A DNA stretch of 64,000 nucleotides from Rhexocercosporidium sp. MPI-PUGE-AT-0058. Taxonomy: Eukaryota > Ascomycota > Leotiomycetes > Helotiales. The DNA lies in contig JAGTJL010000009.1 of the NCBI GenBank assembly GCA_020746875.1, positions 1,550,001 to 1,614,000 of the forward strand. The letters run 5' to 3'. Under the pieces are notes generated by a model. The model worked only from the letters and a program-made list of their open reading frames with translations, did no database searches and had not been told where the DNA came from. Of this stretch, positions 1-12,480 are shown piece after piece. The position numbers and the translations under genes are program-made. Position 1 is the stretch's first letter. The number at the start of each line of letters is the position of its first letter.

Positions 1-1214
1 TCAAGACTACCTTTCGCACTCTGTCACATCAACAAATATCATTGCCACCTATCTTCCACCTTCGTAAGAACGGCAAAGAACGCAGCCAAAATCTTGCAAT
101 AGTTAGAAGGGTTTTTAGTAAAGGCTGTTCACGCTACCTTAAGTCATGGGTGGGCTAGGTGTTGCTTCAGGTGGAGGCGTTTTAGGCTCAGGCTCAGGTG
201 ATGGAGACGGAGTTGGAACTCCATGTGGATTTCCATCACCGCAAGTCGGACACTCGTTTTGGCTATTGGAAACCTCATTCTAACACGTCATACAAGGTTG
301 AGTACCCATCGTGAATGTTCTCGAGGAGGATAGGGCAATGTGGAAAGCGTCTGGTGTGATTAATGACAATGAGGTATTTCGGGGAACTTGTAGTTTAGAT
401 GATGGGGTAAACCCTCACCTTTATGGACGTTTATCTTTGCATTGCAAGTCTATCGGCAGGATGTGCATCTACTTATCATTGGACTAAGGAGCTGATATAG
501 ATGCAGTACAAGTTCACTGGCTTCTGGTCGTATCTTCCCGCTGCATTTGACAACGAATCGTGGTACGAGCCGTTCCGGGCGCGAGAATACTTAACTTTGC
601 AGCTACAGCTGGGGCACAGAATTGCATGCATCAGAACGGGGCAGATGAAGTCTAGGTGACTAGGGTAACAACGGGCCATGCACCCAGTTTCCAAGCGCTG
701 AGCATTATGGCGTCTTCCCATGCCGACTTTTGGAGATAAAGACAGTTTAGGGATCGCAAGGGAGGGTGTCGTGCGAGGGAAATGCCAATTCCAACACCAG
801 CCAACGAGGATGGAACTTGTTAAAACCCTTCCTATGGAGGACCATGTAGCATCTACGAAACGATTGCGAATGCACAACCCTAGCGTTTAGAAACTAGGTG
901 TATGGCCCGCCATTACCCTAGTCACCTAGATTTCATCTGCCATTTCGCAGACGGAAGAAGGAAAAAGGTCGTAGTGCTTGGATATTCCATATGGACGTGG
1001 CTCACTTGCCACCCTTTTCGCGCAAATTCAATGGGTAAGTCATCCGCTACGGTTCGATGGGCGAGGGCTGGCAACCATTTACCCGTTCGTGGTAGCTGGT
1101 GCCTTGACTCTTCTAATCCAATCAATCTTACTTGCGGAGTAATAATACATTACCAAATTAACATCTCCCTACAAAGTAGAATCCTCCCAAAACTGCTTGA
1201 TTTGCTTGAAGATT
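1..1214. other. gene-free stretch with a short inverted repeat
   Basis: No coding region with recognisable domains or convincing splice structure is seen here. Open frames on both strands are short and show no family resemblance. The only structured element is a 60-base inverted repeat (listed separately). Confidence 0.5.
640..941. repeat. 60-base imperfect inverted repeat (arms 640-699 and 882-941)
   Basis: The reverse complement of 640-699 aligns to 882-941 without gaps. It has 8 differences, and all eight are transitions (C/T or G/A). The spacer is 182 bases and similarity stops sharply at both ends of the arms. Both arms include the core CTAGTCACCTAGA. This could be the remnant of a small inverted-repeat element whose arms have diverged by RIP-like C-to-T change. 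I see no coding capacity and no flanking target-site duplication that I can assert. Confidence 0.6.
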
Positions 1215-1850
1215 TTAGGAAAGTATCTTGGTTGAGCCCCTTATAGGCCTTTCATAGTAAGGTATCTCATGCTCTTTCGGATAGTATCCAGCATAGTCCC
1301 AATCGAGAATCGCAACGACCTTATACGTCACAGGATCAACTATAATGTTTGAACCTGAAAGATCACCATGAATGAAGACATATATGAAATCTTCGGCTGA
1401 AATCTGTTGCCATATCGTATTACGGTCGCAATTATTAGCTACCATATAGGGTGGACAGAGAATGCCTGAAGGACCTCCTGTCTTATTCGACCGAAGCGTT
1501 TGCAACGTAGCGATATGCCTTCGAATTTCAGGCAGTACTTTCAATCGATCTTCTTCGTTGAGCTCCTTTAGAGGAACGCCTTCGACACGCGCTGTCCATA
1601 TAAAGAATGAACCATTTTCTTCATATGCGTTAAGTACTTCAGGTACAGGAATATCTGTCTTCTCTCTAATGTATTTCAAGCAAGCCACTTCGTTTTCGAG
1701 CCTTTCCCTATTACGAAATGGAACGATTACTTCGCCGGATAGCGTAGTCTTATACTCGGAGGGAGCGAGACTTCTCTTCAGATAGCGATCTGAGTAAGAG
1801 CAGTATACTCGTTCCGAACTTTCTCCGTATGTTAAACGTTCTCCGAACAT
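1215..1850 (-). CDS. aminoglycoside phosphotransferase (APH)/choline-kinase-like protein
   Basis: Single-exon protein of 211 residues. The C-terminal half carries the kinase-like catalytic signature: a Brenner-type HGDLSGSN loop near residue 160 and the metal-binding ILDWDYAG segment near residue 183. These are followed by the aromatic EIPYYERP tail usual in fungal APH-family proteins. The N-terminal part keeps the ENEVACLKYI helix and the FFIWTARVEG hinge region. Fungal APH-domain proteins act on small molecules or proteins, but substrates are almost never known and I assign none. At 211 residues it is short for the family, mostly at the N-terminal lobe. A missing upstream exon is possible, although the ATG at 1848-1850 opens a sensible N-terminus. 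No stop codons or frameshifts are seen. Confidence 0.75.
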   Translation of the reverse strand: MFGERLTYGESSERVYCSYSDRYLKRSLAPSEYKTTLSGEVIVPFRNRERLENEVACLKYIREKTDIPVPEVLNAYEENGSFFIWTARVEGVPLKELNEEDRLKVLPEIRRHIATLQTLRSNKTGGPSGILCPPYMVANNCDRNTIWQQISAEDFIYVFIHGDLSGSNIIVDPVTYKVVAILDWDYAGYYPKEHEIPYYERPIRGSTKILS

Positions 1851-3591
1851 AACGATGAGAGGCCAAGCAAGGACGTATTGAGTGGTACACTAGGAAAACA
1901 GTTCACAAAGAGGCTGATATATATAAGCTTAGTATATAGAGTTTCAGAAAACAACTTACGAACCTGAACTAGTGACCGAGACGAATCAAACAGAGGTCAG
2001 GTAAGCTGGGCAATAGCGCGCCGTAGTGATAGCCAGTTTTCCGAGGATGACAGACGTCGATGAGGCCGCACCACGCTTTGGACGAGAACAGTGAGACAAT
2101 TCCCTTAGAAATCCAGTTAGACTATGCCGGGAGGAGATATGAAGGAGAGAAAAATGAGTTCTGGCACTTGAAAAGGTGAGGAGGATTTCTTAGCGGTGAG
2201 AGCAGTCGACGAAGACGCCGGGCTTGCAGTTAATCGGTTCCAGTTCCTTATCAAGTGAAATATGGCCTTACGCATCAGCAGAACCTGAGTTCCAGCGACT
2301 GTTGACTCCCAACATATGCCATGTACAAGTCGGCATTCCCAAAGACTAGTGCTTTAACCACCCACCACAACCTCTAATCCTTCCCGCCATCTTGGCCTAA
2401 ACGGACTTCTTAACCCTCCTGCTCATTCAAATTAGGTGAGTCTTGAATTAGCAACCAGTAAAGTCCTGTTTTGCAGAGATCGTAAGGACCTTGAATAGAG
2501 AAAGCACCTTGAGGGAGGAATACGCTGGGGGGAGTAATGCACGGCACCACATGCTTTGTAAGCTGTAGCGGGGTTGAGCCGCGATCAAATACAACAGGAG
2601 ATTCTAATTCTATAATTTCTTATATAGAAGTTGACGTAGCGTAAAGTTATTGAGTGTTAAATAAAAAGTACTGAATTACGCGAGGTGAGCGGAATAGGGG
2701 TGCTCGACGTTATATGAGTGTACACATTATTAAGGGTCGTGGCGCATTTTTGCTTCTGTTGAGTAAGAGTGATGGACAACTTTTGTTGAGTATAATATGA
2801 GATTTTGATATGACAATATTGCTTTTCGGAATTTAGCAACGTATGTACGTGTTTATAGTTTCCAGGAAAATCGAATGTCCATTCACTGCGGGGCATCATG
2901 ATCGATATCTGTGAATCACAGCATATTCACACACCTTCGAAATACGTATGAAAAACTCGGCTACGAAATCTATTCTACCTCTTACAAGGTGGACTGACTG
3001 ACATACTGAGCTGCCAAGCTAGCTAAGCACGTCAAGATAACAACGCCCTCCCCCTACAAAGTCACTGCATTGAGAAGTGTTTTTATGGAAAACAACCCAT
3101 CAAGTCACAAAGTAAAGATGGCACGATTTATATTGGAAATCAAATAGTATTCGCTTGCTTGTATGTATCCTCCTTCACTTGCCCAAAGACCCCAGGATCG
3201 CAATGGTAGAAGCCGTCAGAAATATTTGCCTCATGTTGGATGAGACAAATCGCAGAAGAACCAACCTCAATACAGTTGGTTTTTCTGCACGAGAGCCCTG
3301 TTGTGTACCATTGGAACCGTCCATTCTTTTTGCAAAGAAATAGCAGTAGCTCGCTGCCGCTGAAATGAGTGGTATCGGTTGTAAAATGAACGACTTTCAT
3401 GTCAGATGTCCCTTCTCTCGTTGCCCGAAAATGAATGTCTGATGCCCTCTTTCCGCTGCTTCACAACGATACTGCCATTGGTGAAAGAGAGTATTATCGC
3501 CGTAGAGTTGCAGGAAGGAGCAAAGAAAAGAAGAGCAATGGCCATGGCGCCACCGTCTCAACCAAGGTTCGTGCTTGGCGCTGAGGAGATC
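1851..3591. other. intergenic, no gene recognised; AT-rich patch about 2580-2960
   Basis: Between the APH-like gene and the 3' end of the Argonaute gene I see only short unsupported open frames. About 2580-2960 is visibly richer in A and T than the surroundings, with no coding signal, which would fit an old mutated repeat. The last few hundred bases should hold the Argonaute 3' UTR. Confidence 0.45.
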
Positions 3592-6500
3592 CTAGATGTA
3601 GAACATAGAATCCTTGAGAGCATCAACAATGGTGACCGGATCTTCCTTGGGCTTCGATCCAGTAGCACCACTTGCAATACTGGGAGTTGCCGAGGTTTCT
3701 TGGGGATCAAATTGATCTGAAAGGTAGCACCGCAGACGGGTGCAAAGCAAATCAGCATAATATGCCGGAGGGCACAAACTTACAGCCTTGGTGGCACGAC
3801 CGAAGAGATGAGACATGTTGTGGGTCAACTCTTCGAGCGCATCGGCCGCATTCTTGTGTTGTCCAGCGGGCTTGATGCCTCTGAAAACCTCATCCAGAAT
3901 GACATAGTAATGTGCTGAGCGGGCGGTTCCCTGAAGACAACAGTGGGCTTGCAGGAAGAAGTCCCAACCGCCTACTTCAGTAACGCCCCGATCAACAATC
4001 GTACCAGGCTCACAGTTGGAAGAACGATCAGCATCCTTTTCAGCTGTGGGGTAAAACCGAGTGTGGTGACGTTTGCCACAAATAATTATGGAGATTTTGG
4101 GGAAATTCTGCTTGGTCGCATCGGGTGGATACAACTGACGGCATGCATTGCGGATGAGTGGAAGCTCCTCATCCAAGACCAGCGGATATTGACCTTCAGA
4201 GACACCGTCACGATACATGATTATGTTCACTGGCAGAGCCCCGTTGTTGCGCTTTTTCCAGACGTTTAGACGGGAGATCATCATAGATTCGAGTGCTGCA
4301 ACCATCTCCTTCTTTCCAAGCTGGATGTTGAAATCTGCTGGCCATTGACCAAGCCACTTGTCAACGCTTGCAACAATGCCTGCAACACTGGGTGCATCTT
4401 CTTTGGACCCTGGCGACGGGTGAGTAACATCGAGACCGACGACCATAGTCTTGCCTTCGCTGATTATGCCCAATTTCCCATGGTCAAGGGTGTGGTTGAT
4501 CCCTCCTGCCTTCAGGTTGAATTTCAAAGAAACATTACCGAAGTACTGCTCTTGACGATTGGTCTTCATGAACTTGCTGCCAACAACACAAACTGTGTGA
4601 ATCCCAGCCTTTGTATCACCAACGGTCTTGATGCTGTTGTAGAGTGCAACATCGTTGTAAGGTAAGACACACAAGACGAAGCGTGGCCTGACAGCTGGTC
4701 CAGCTGTGTGGAACTTTCGGAATATGTCCCGAATAATGGTGTCGTTGCGGGTATTTTCACCATCGTAGAGGTAAACCGTCGGTGGGGGTGGAGTAGCGAT
4801 GAACCCATTAGCGTTGATTCCAGAATTGTTGAGGAAGTTTCTGAATCCATTGACAGTATTTCTTAGGTCTGCCTCTGAAAAATTGTCACCGCGGCCTCTG
4901 TTAGACTGGAAATAGACGTAAGTCCATGGACCAAGATTACTGCCTGTTTGGAACTGAACGTTGAGCATGTTCCAGGATCCGAATCTTGGTGTCATTGCGG
5001 TTTCTTGCTTTCCCTTTTTGTACCTGATTTGGGGTGGGGCCAAGACACGAGCAGCGACAGTCACAAGAGATGATCCAACTTGGATTCCGAAAGCTCCCTA
5101 TCGTCAGATTAGCCATGAATGCACACAGCTGCAAAAAGAATACTTACAGATACAGAGTTGGCCGCAGGGTTGAGTCCTAGAACAGCTCTACCGTCTCCAA
5201 CGATCGAGTTGGCATTCTCCCATGGCTTCCTGCAGGCAAATGTGATCATTTCCTGAGTTTGCATCGGGCTTAGACGACGACCAATTGGCTGACCAGGCAA
5301 GACAACACAGACTTCAGCTGGAAGATACATCGGGTGTTCCTTGTTGCCAACGTTGACTACAGGATTGCGATCGCTGATCTGAATACTAGGATACTCTATG
5401 CATAGAGTTAGACGAGTATCATCTGGAAAGAAGGGGGAGAGATACTCTTTTGAAAGTACGAATACACAGTGATATACTGATTAGTGGGAAGTCCACCCGC
5501 CTGAGATCCACCGGGCTTCTTGGTTTTTCCAGCACTGCTGGACCCAGCAGTGGCGGCAGCTGGAGGGGTATCAGACAACCAGAAGCTAACCTGGGTTGGG
5601 CCAGCATGGTTCACGGTGACTTTTGGTGGATGGGCCTCCGAGCGGCCATCGGTAGTCAATGCCAGTCCGCAGATGGTCTTGATGCGTGGTGCATCCTGGT
5701 TCTTCTTGTTCTTCTTGGCCGGTAAGTGGGTGACACGAACACGAAGCTTGTTCAACTTCTTTGCCAAGGTGCTCTTGTTACCCGTGCCTAACTTAGGGAA
5801 CAATTTGTCTAGGCGGTCGGGTTCGAAGAAGACACCATGAGTAACGTTAACGTTCAGGAGCAGCCCTCCGGTAGCAGGTCGAACGCTCAAGAAGTATCCT
5901 CGGAGTGACTCCAAGCCCCCACCAAGAACGTGGATGTTGTGGGCATTAACCTGGCTTCGGTCGAGGGAGAAGTGTCGGTTTTGGCCAATTGATCCAACTT
6001 CGGGGTGAGCTTGTGGGTAATGGCCGAAAAGGGCATTCATCATCTGGATAACTTCTGCCTTCTGGGTGTAAGGAGGAAGAGGGGTTTGGGATGCGAGAAA
6101 CTTGATAAGATCGGATACCAAGAAAGTCAATGGTGTGATTACTCTCACATTATATGTGACAGCGCGAGCAAGTGGTTCGTCCTCGCCCTCTTTCTTATAA
6201 GGAATTTGGACGGTGTAACCAGCCGGGAGGCCGAGATCTCTAGTTGAGATGATCATCGATTTCCATTCGGTGGCGACCCCTGCGAAATTGGGCATCTCAA
6301 GAAGGAGTTGAAAAATCCTACCTAACTTCTTGCCAGTGGCAGGAGGAGAGACCTCAACACTGTAGCGAGTGAGGCTCAGATTAGGTGGAGCAATCAATTT
6401 GAAGTAGTTGGCATAGACAACAATCTTTCTGCCAAGAGTTCCATGACCAGGGCGAGGAGGGAACTGGGTAGTCGTGGAAAGATTTGCCAGAGCATTGATG

Positions 6501-6856
6501 CCCTTACTGTTGTTCATGTAGGCATTTTCGATGCTCAGAACTTGTGTATCTGGTGCGACGGGAGTGTTGTCGGGGTTTCTGTATGAATCAGTATGTGAAA
6601 GAGAAACTGCCATTGATTCTTGGGGAACTTACTTGAACACTCGAACCTCGGGTGGTCCTGATCCTCCTCCTCCTCCTCCTCGACCACCGCGAAAGTCTCC
6701 ACGGCCACCCCGATATCCACCTCCTCCACCCCCACCTCGGTCTCCACGATATCCACTTCCCCCTCCACCTCTACCACCAAAGTCTCCTCGACCTCCACCC
6801 CTACCACCGCCTCGGTCCCCTCCGCCTCGACCACCACGATAGCCCTGACCAGACAT
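3592..6856 (-). CDS. Argonaute protein (QDE-2-like family), RNA-silencing slicer
   Basis: Exons 6633-6856, 5446-6578, 5148-5395 and 3592-5097 (introns of 54, 50 and 50 bases) encode 1036 residues. Residues 1-70 are a Gly/Arg-rich RGG tail. Then come the N domain, an ArgoL1/DUF1785 segment (TGGLLLNVNVTHG), a PAZ region, the MID domain and a PIWI domain. PIWI keeps the slicer tetrad: Asp in GLDVTHPSPG, Glu in the LGKKEMV finger, Asp in YRDGVSEGQ and His in ARSAHYYVILDE. It ends in SMFYI, the hydrophobic terminus expected for Argonaute. The 50-base intron at 5396-5445 has a CTAAC branch site, and removing it restores YFQKKYPS. Family knowledge: it binds small RNAs and cleaves or represses targets in quelling or milRNA pathways. 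The start is the ATG opening the RGG tail. It stands alone, and no silencing partner adjoins it. Confidence 0.95.
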
Positions 6857-9289
6857 CGTTTCAAGAGGTACCTAGGAAACTGAGTTCCAGAGTAGTCCTG
6901 ACATGCAAGACTTAATGGATGACAAGTGGCTTGTGTGTGGAAGTGAAGCGAGGTACTGAGAGTATCAGAAGATAAGGGTGAAAATATGTTCCTGTCCTTG
7001 GTAGGAACAGTCGTGTGTGTATGTACGGATGTGACCTCGCCTGCGGCAAGAGGACCACAAAGAAATTGCAGGAAGGGGCAAGTTGCTGACGCTGAGGTAA
7101 GAAGTACTTGTTGTGAGAGACTGTTTGTTATCTATGGAGAAGGATTATGTTAGTTGTTGCATTCTGAAAGTAGATACAATAACAGGCTGAGGCAAGGTAA
7201 AGTGCAGTGTTAAGGAGAGTTGGGGTGAAAGGGAGTTGCAAGGGGTCGAGTAGGCAGTACCTTATCCTTCTTGAGGAAGGAGGAAGTTGTGGTTGTAGGA
7301 AGGATGGATGGATGGAAGGAAGGAGGAAGGAAGTGGAAGAGGGTAGGGAGGTGCCGTTATATCATACTCTAGCAAGGAGATAGGGAAGTGGGAGAGCGGG
7401 AGGTTGCGAAAGGATTGATTGGTGGGGAGTAGAATCAATAGAACTTGATGGTAATCTTGCTAGGGGTTCACTTACTTTGTTTGCGGTGAACGATGTAGAA
7501 TCTGTGTGAGTTTGTGGTTTCAATCGAAGTTGAGGTTGTCTGTGAAGGGTGTCTTGTCTCGTCTTGGCTTAGCCGTGTCTCGAAGGTGAATTCAAAAGCT
7601 CAACTAAAGGTTGAAAGACGAAGAAACCTCATCAAAGGAGAATTCGAGGACTAACATACAAATCCCCTAGTTAGTGAACTGGTGATCTGCTTGGTTGAAG
7701 CTGTGAAGAAGAAGAGAGGGCGGTCAAGCAGCAAACAAGTTGTTGCTTGCTTTCCTCTTGCAGTGCAGGGTGTGCAAGGGTCGGAACGCGATCCGGCTGG
7801 AACAGCTGGCTTGTTGGTGGTGATGGCAACGGGAAACTCACCTGCTCAGCTGACAGCCAAGACGAGGGCGGAAGACGATGGATCAAGCGGGGAAGGCCAA
7901 TGAAGCGCGAACGGAACGTGAGTTGTGACAGAGCTGGGTGGGATCTCTCCCCGACCGCCAGTCTGAAGAATCTCGGCGAAAGTTGTGGTTTTTGGTTTTT
8001 GTGTTGGTCTGATGCAGGGTGACGGTGAGCGAGCGACACGAGGCGTTCGAATCCCTGCAACGCCCTCGCTTCAGGCCAGCCGTCCACAGCAACGCCAACA
8101 GGGCTTCGCGTCCTCACGTGGAGAATGGGGAGGAACTTGGAAGTGGGAGATCTGGGAAATCCAGGTGGCTGAGAGGCTGGGAGCCTGGGGGCCTAGAAAA
8201 GCCAGCCGAGAATCTACCAAATGAGAAATGTCCAAGCACCTCTGAGAGCTGTTTCCAAAGCAGATCAAGCTTGAACTATTACGTCAAGAAGTCGATCAAG
8301 ATCCCTCAAGACGGATGGAGGGGGGTCGACGAGCCTGACAAGATTCACGAGGGAAGCAGGAGGCACTCCATTTGCTCTGTCTATCACTTTTCCACCTGAG
8401 AGAGGCAGGCATCCCTTCCTACCCTTCGGACTACGACATGCCAACGAAGCATGACGAAGCAGAAACGAGAAAGACATGTTTGCCTTGAGTTGTTGTTTGC
8501 TTCACCCACATGTGATGGGGTGATCCATCTTTCTCCAACAGCATGGCTGGCCAGTAGAGAGAGAGACTTCTCTATCCCATGTCCTGTGAGCATGCTCCCA
8601 CCGAGTATTAAGACGGAGCCTTGCCGGATGCTGACCGGGCCTTGACATTGGCCCTTTCCTCAACTGCGTTTGCTTCATTATCATTATATTCACACAAAGT
8701 GGCCTCAGGGTCTCAACGCAAGTGCTTCCAGTTCATATTGATGCAGATACGCGCTCGTTCGCACTGGGAATTACTCGTCCCTGGTTCTTCCCTTCTCCGG
8801 CCTCAGCAAAACCCGCATAAACCGTGACGGCCAACCCTCCACAGGGTAAATATACTTACCTGTAGGCAAGCTCTATTCCCCGAGAGGAGGGTAAGAATCG
8901 GACATCGGGAGCATATCACTGTCCGTCCACTTTCCATTCGCAGTGTCCAAGCCACTGGAATGCGAAGCAGCCAATCAAGTGGTGAGCTGGCGTATAGAAA
9001 CCCTGCATGACTGCCCGAGTACCAATAGCAACAAAGCGGCTGAAGCACTATCAACGTCAGGAAATAAGAATGTGAAAATGAATATAATCTTTGAGCTCTC
9101 CACAGTTTGGTGCTTGCGAGAATACTGTATTCGAGCTGTGTTCATAACAAGAGGTCTTGCGCGTTGACAACATCGTCAGTATCTGCAGCTTTGGAGCAGA
9201 AGCAAGCCATCGGTTCTGGTCCTTTGTGTGTACTAGCACACGCAGGCACGCATCCTCCTCCCCAGACAAGAAGTTGAAACGAACATATA
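6857..9289. other. long gene-free stretch between divergent Argonaute and MFS genes
   Basis: About 2.4 kb carries the 5' flanks of the leftward Argonaute gene and the rightward MFS gene. Overlapping open frames around 7670-8480 lack domains, consistent splice signals or convincing codon use. The purine-rich run about 7290-7350 (GGA/GGAAG repeats) is simple sequence. The Argonaute transcript may have a long, possibly spliced leader here. Confidence 0.5.
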
Positions 9290-11733
9290 ATGGCGCATCC
9301 CCAGGTAGAGCAACAGCCGCGGTTCAGCGAATCCAAATCAACAACAGTGACAGACACAACGATGGAAGACACCAAGAGAGAAGAAGCAGAGGCCACTCAG
9401 CCAACACCTCAGGAAATCACTGGCACGCAAACAGAGCCAGAGACAAAGAACGACGTAGCGATGACGGAGAAGGAAGCGCAAGCTAAGAAGGATGAAGAAG
9501 AGGACATGGAGTATCCTCATGGAGTAAAACTCTGGATCATCTTGGGTGCGTTGTGTCTGGCTGTGTTCCTGGTAGCCTTGGATCAGACTATCATCTCAAC
9601 GGCCATCCCGAAGATCACTGATCGATTCAAGAGCATTCGGGATATTGGATGGTAAGTACTTACGGTGTGGAAGTTTTTTAGTTGCCCTTGACTCATCATT
9701 CTTTCGCGTATATGCTGACCTGAGAAGGTACGGCTCGTCTTACCTTTTAACCGCAACAGCTCTTCAACCAACCTTTGGACGGATATACACCATTTTTGAT
9801 GTAAGAAACAAAGTAAATCCTGTCTTTGTTTGGAGATGGGAGGGTCTGACAACATTACAGATCAAATACACTTTCATGACAGCTATTTTCATCTTCGAAA
9901 TTGGGTCAGTGAACCGGATACCTCCTCATCTTTAGCACCTGCTAACTGAACACAGATCTCTCGTTTGCGCAACAGCACCGACTAGCAATGCCTTAATTGT
10001 GGGAAGAGCTATAGCTGGGATGGGCACTGGTGGGCTGTTTTCAGGCGCGATCGTCATCCTAGCTTACTGCTGTATGTGCTGACCCCATTTGTTGACATTG
10101 ATCACGAGATCTAGATGAACTTGGAGATCTCACATCTTTTGGTTTACCTCGAACTTCAAAGCTGACACTCACAGTACCGCTCAGGAAGAGACCAGCAGCC
10201 TTTGGTCTGATTGGTGGCATGTGGGGTATCGCATCTGTAGCTGGTCCGCTGCTAGGAGGTGTTTTCACGTATGCCACACCCTCCATCCTTTAGAACAACT
10301 TTAACAAAATAAACAGCGATGAGATATCATGGCGATGGTGCTTCTACATAAAGTGAGTCCACTCCCGTCGCCGCTCTCCCAAAATACCCAACAAATCGAC
10401 TAACGGCCCTCAAGCCTCCCAATCGGCGCCGTCTCCATCGTAGTCATCTACTTCTTTCTCCGCATCAAGCGCGAAAATAACCCCGATGGCCTTTCGTTCA
10501 AAGCACGGATTCTCAAACTCGATTTAATCGGCGCCTCTATTCTCGTCCCAGCAGTAATCTGCCTCCTGCTTGCGCTTCAATGGGGTGGCTCTACATATCC
10601 TTGGTATGTCTTTTCTCGCCCTGGAATCCTATATGATCTGGGATCTGGGATCTGGGATCGAATCCTTTGTTCTGAACCTAAGAAATTGGAAATCATATAT
10701 GCTAACTCGTTGATAGGAAGAACTCCCGCATTATCGGCCTCTTCGTCGGTTTCGGACTCTTAACTATCCTCTTCATCTACACGCAGATCCGACTGGGTGA
10801 TCGAGGAACCCTACCACCCCGTCTATTCAAAAACCGAAATGTGGTGTGCGCTCTGGCTTTCGCTCTATTCTGTAAGTTAGCCACCCGAACGCGTCCCCAA
10901 ATCTTCCAATTCAAGCAGCCAGCTAACACCAACCAGTTGGATCTGGCTTCTTCGCCATAATCTTCTACTTAGCAATCTACTTCCAATCCGTCAAAGGCTC
11001 CTCCGCCACCAAAGCCGGAATCCAGCTGCTCCCCCTCCTAATCAGCACCGTGATCTCCTCCATCGTAACCGGCGGTCTCATAACAGCCATCGGGTTCTAC
11101 GTCCCCGTCATGCTCTTCTGCATGGTCCTCTTCTCCATAGGCGCCGGCCTAATCACAACCTTCACCATCCACACTCCCTTCGCGGAGTGGTTCGGCTACC
11201 AAGTCCTGTGCGGTGCTGGAATAGGCGTCGGCTTTCAGGGTGGGATCGTAGTTGTTCAAACTGTCCTCCCGCTTTCAGATGTGCCCGTGGCAACGGCGTG
11301 CGTGTCGTTCTTCCAAACCCTCGGCGGTGCGCTTTTTATCGCCGTGGCGCAAACACTCTTCCAGAACGGCCTCCTTACCGGAATCCAGAAATATGCACCG
11401 CAACTACCAGCTCAACGATTCCTCCGCAGTGGCGCGACGCAGATCCGTGAGATTCTCAAGGAGTTGGGACAGGAGGATGCGCTGGATGAAGTGTTGAGGG
11501 CGTATGTGGATGGGTTGAGGGGGACTTTCTGGATCACGGCGAGCTGTGCTATTGCAGCATTCTTTTGCTGTTTGGGGTTGCAGTGGAAGAGTGTTAAAGA
11601 TGGACACGGGCAGGGGGGGATTTCTGATGTGGAGGCTGGGAAAGGAAAGGTCGGGAGTGTGAAGAGTGAGAGGGTTGGTGATGAGGTTGAGACGGGGACT
11701 GTAGGGAAGGAGAAGGATGAGACGAAAGTCTAG
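9290..11733 (+). CDS. MFS multidrug/toxin efflux transporter, DHA2-like (14 TM)
   Basis: Nine exons: 9290-9651, 9728-9800, 9861-9904, 9956-10071, 10175-10268, 10317-10352, 10415-10603, 10717-10871 and 10937-11733. They encode 621 residues. A charged cytoplasmic N-tail of about 80 residues precedes about 14 hydrophobic helices. TM1 contains [11 protein letters not shown], the loop-2 motif A region is GRIYTIFD, and the motif-C-like [11 protein letters not shown] and [12 protein letters not shown] stretches are present. An extra hydrophobic pair in the middle and the Lys/Glu-rich C-tail are typical of 14-helix DHA2 proton-drug antiporters such as fungal toxin efflux pumps. It should sit in the plasma membrane and export small hydrophobic compounds; the substrate cannot be predicted. 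The neighbouring pectin methylesterase is in tandem 750 bases downstream. No biosynthetic core enzyme adjoins it. Confidence 0.93.
10637..10660 (+). repeat. tandem TGGGATC-type repeat inside MFS intron 7
   Basis: The 113-base intron at 10604-10716 contains three consecutive near-identical heptamers of the form ATCTGGG. It is short simple sequence with no effect on the reading frame and is useful only as a length-polymorphic marker. Confidence 0.6.
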
Positions 11734-12480
11734 GTGTTGGGATAGAGGGAGACAGGAAGATGTGGATGGTGTTCTCTGTATTATGTGCATCTACTCTCAG
11801 CTCAAAGAGTATATGTATGTATCATATCGTTCGTAAGACTTTGTTTGTAAGATTACTTAGCCAGTGTTCTCAATCTTCAACTAATTGATACCCACCTACA
11901 TAGTTAGAACACCATTTCTACCATCGTGTTCAATCCAACCCTAGAATCAAACCAACTCATTGTTACTACGTCGTCTCTGTCGGTCTGTAATTAAGTAAAA
12001 GTACTTAGATTATTCACAAAGGTTCTCACTCCACCTCCCATTGGCGGGAGATCTTGGCGCCGTCCCCCATCCCCCGCAGAAGAGTTTCTCCAGGAACCCC
12101 ACACCGCAACACAGCCCACCGAGCCAAATAAATAAATCACCAAACCATCCAATCTAAACAGATCATTCGATCCTCGTACCTGAAACTGCTCCCTTACCTC
12201 CAATCAAAAGTAAGTTGCGCGTCAAGCTTTCTGCGGAAATTGAGGCGAAAAGCTTGATGAGCAGATAGATGGGGTCCCTGGATGAAAGAGAGTTTTTCCG
12301 ATATTGGGATGGAGATTGGCGGGATGAAGTCATCATCCATGCCTTTTTGTTTTACAGTATAGATACGTTTATTTCTTCCTCATTGCCTTTGATGTTCTAC
12401 CTATCGGTCTTCTCTTCTCTTCTGTCTCGATTCCGAATCAATCCTCACACATCTCGGTCCCTTCAAAAACCACAACCAAG
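11734..12480. other. intergenic: MFS 3' flank and pectin methylesterase promoter
   Basis: No coding region is supported. The last 150 bases before the pectin methylesterase start are pyrimidine-rich, as is common just upstream of fungal start codons. Confidence 0.5.

Noticed and set aside
5408..5445. A 23-base micro-intron in Argonaute (GTATCT...TTCCAG)
   Set aside because: It restores a frame, but 23 bases is below any credible fungal intron. A normal 50-base intron (5396-5445) using the same donor, a CTAAC branch and a CATAG acceptor gives the conserved KKYPSIQ sequence.
8040..8066. GTTCGAATCC string resembling a tRNA B box
   Set aside because: No matching A box or cloverleaf in the preceding 80 bases.
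7671..8480. Overlapping open frames of 70-150 codons upstream of Argonaute
   Set aside because: Frames occur on both strands at once, lack conserved motifs, and lie where a leader or promoter is expected.
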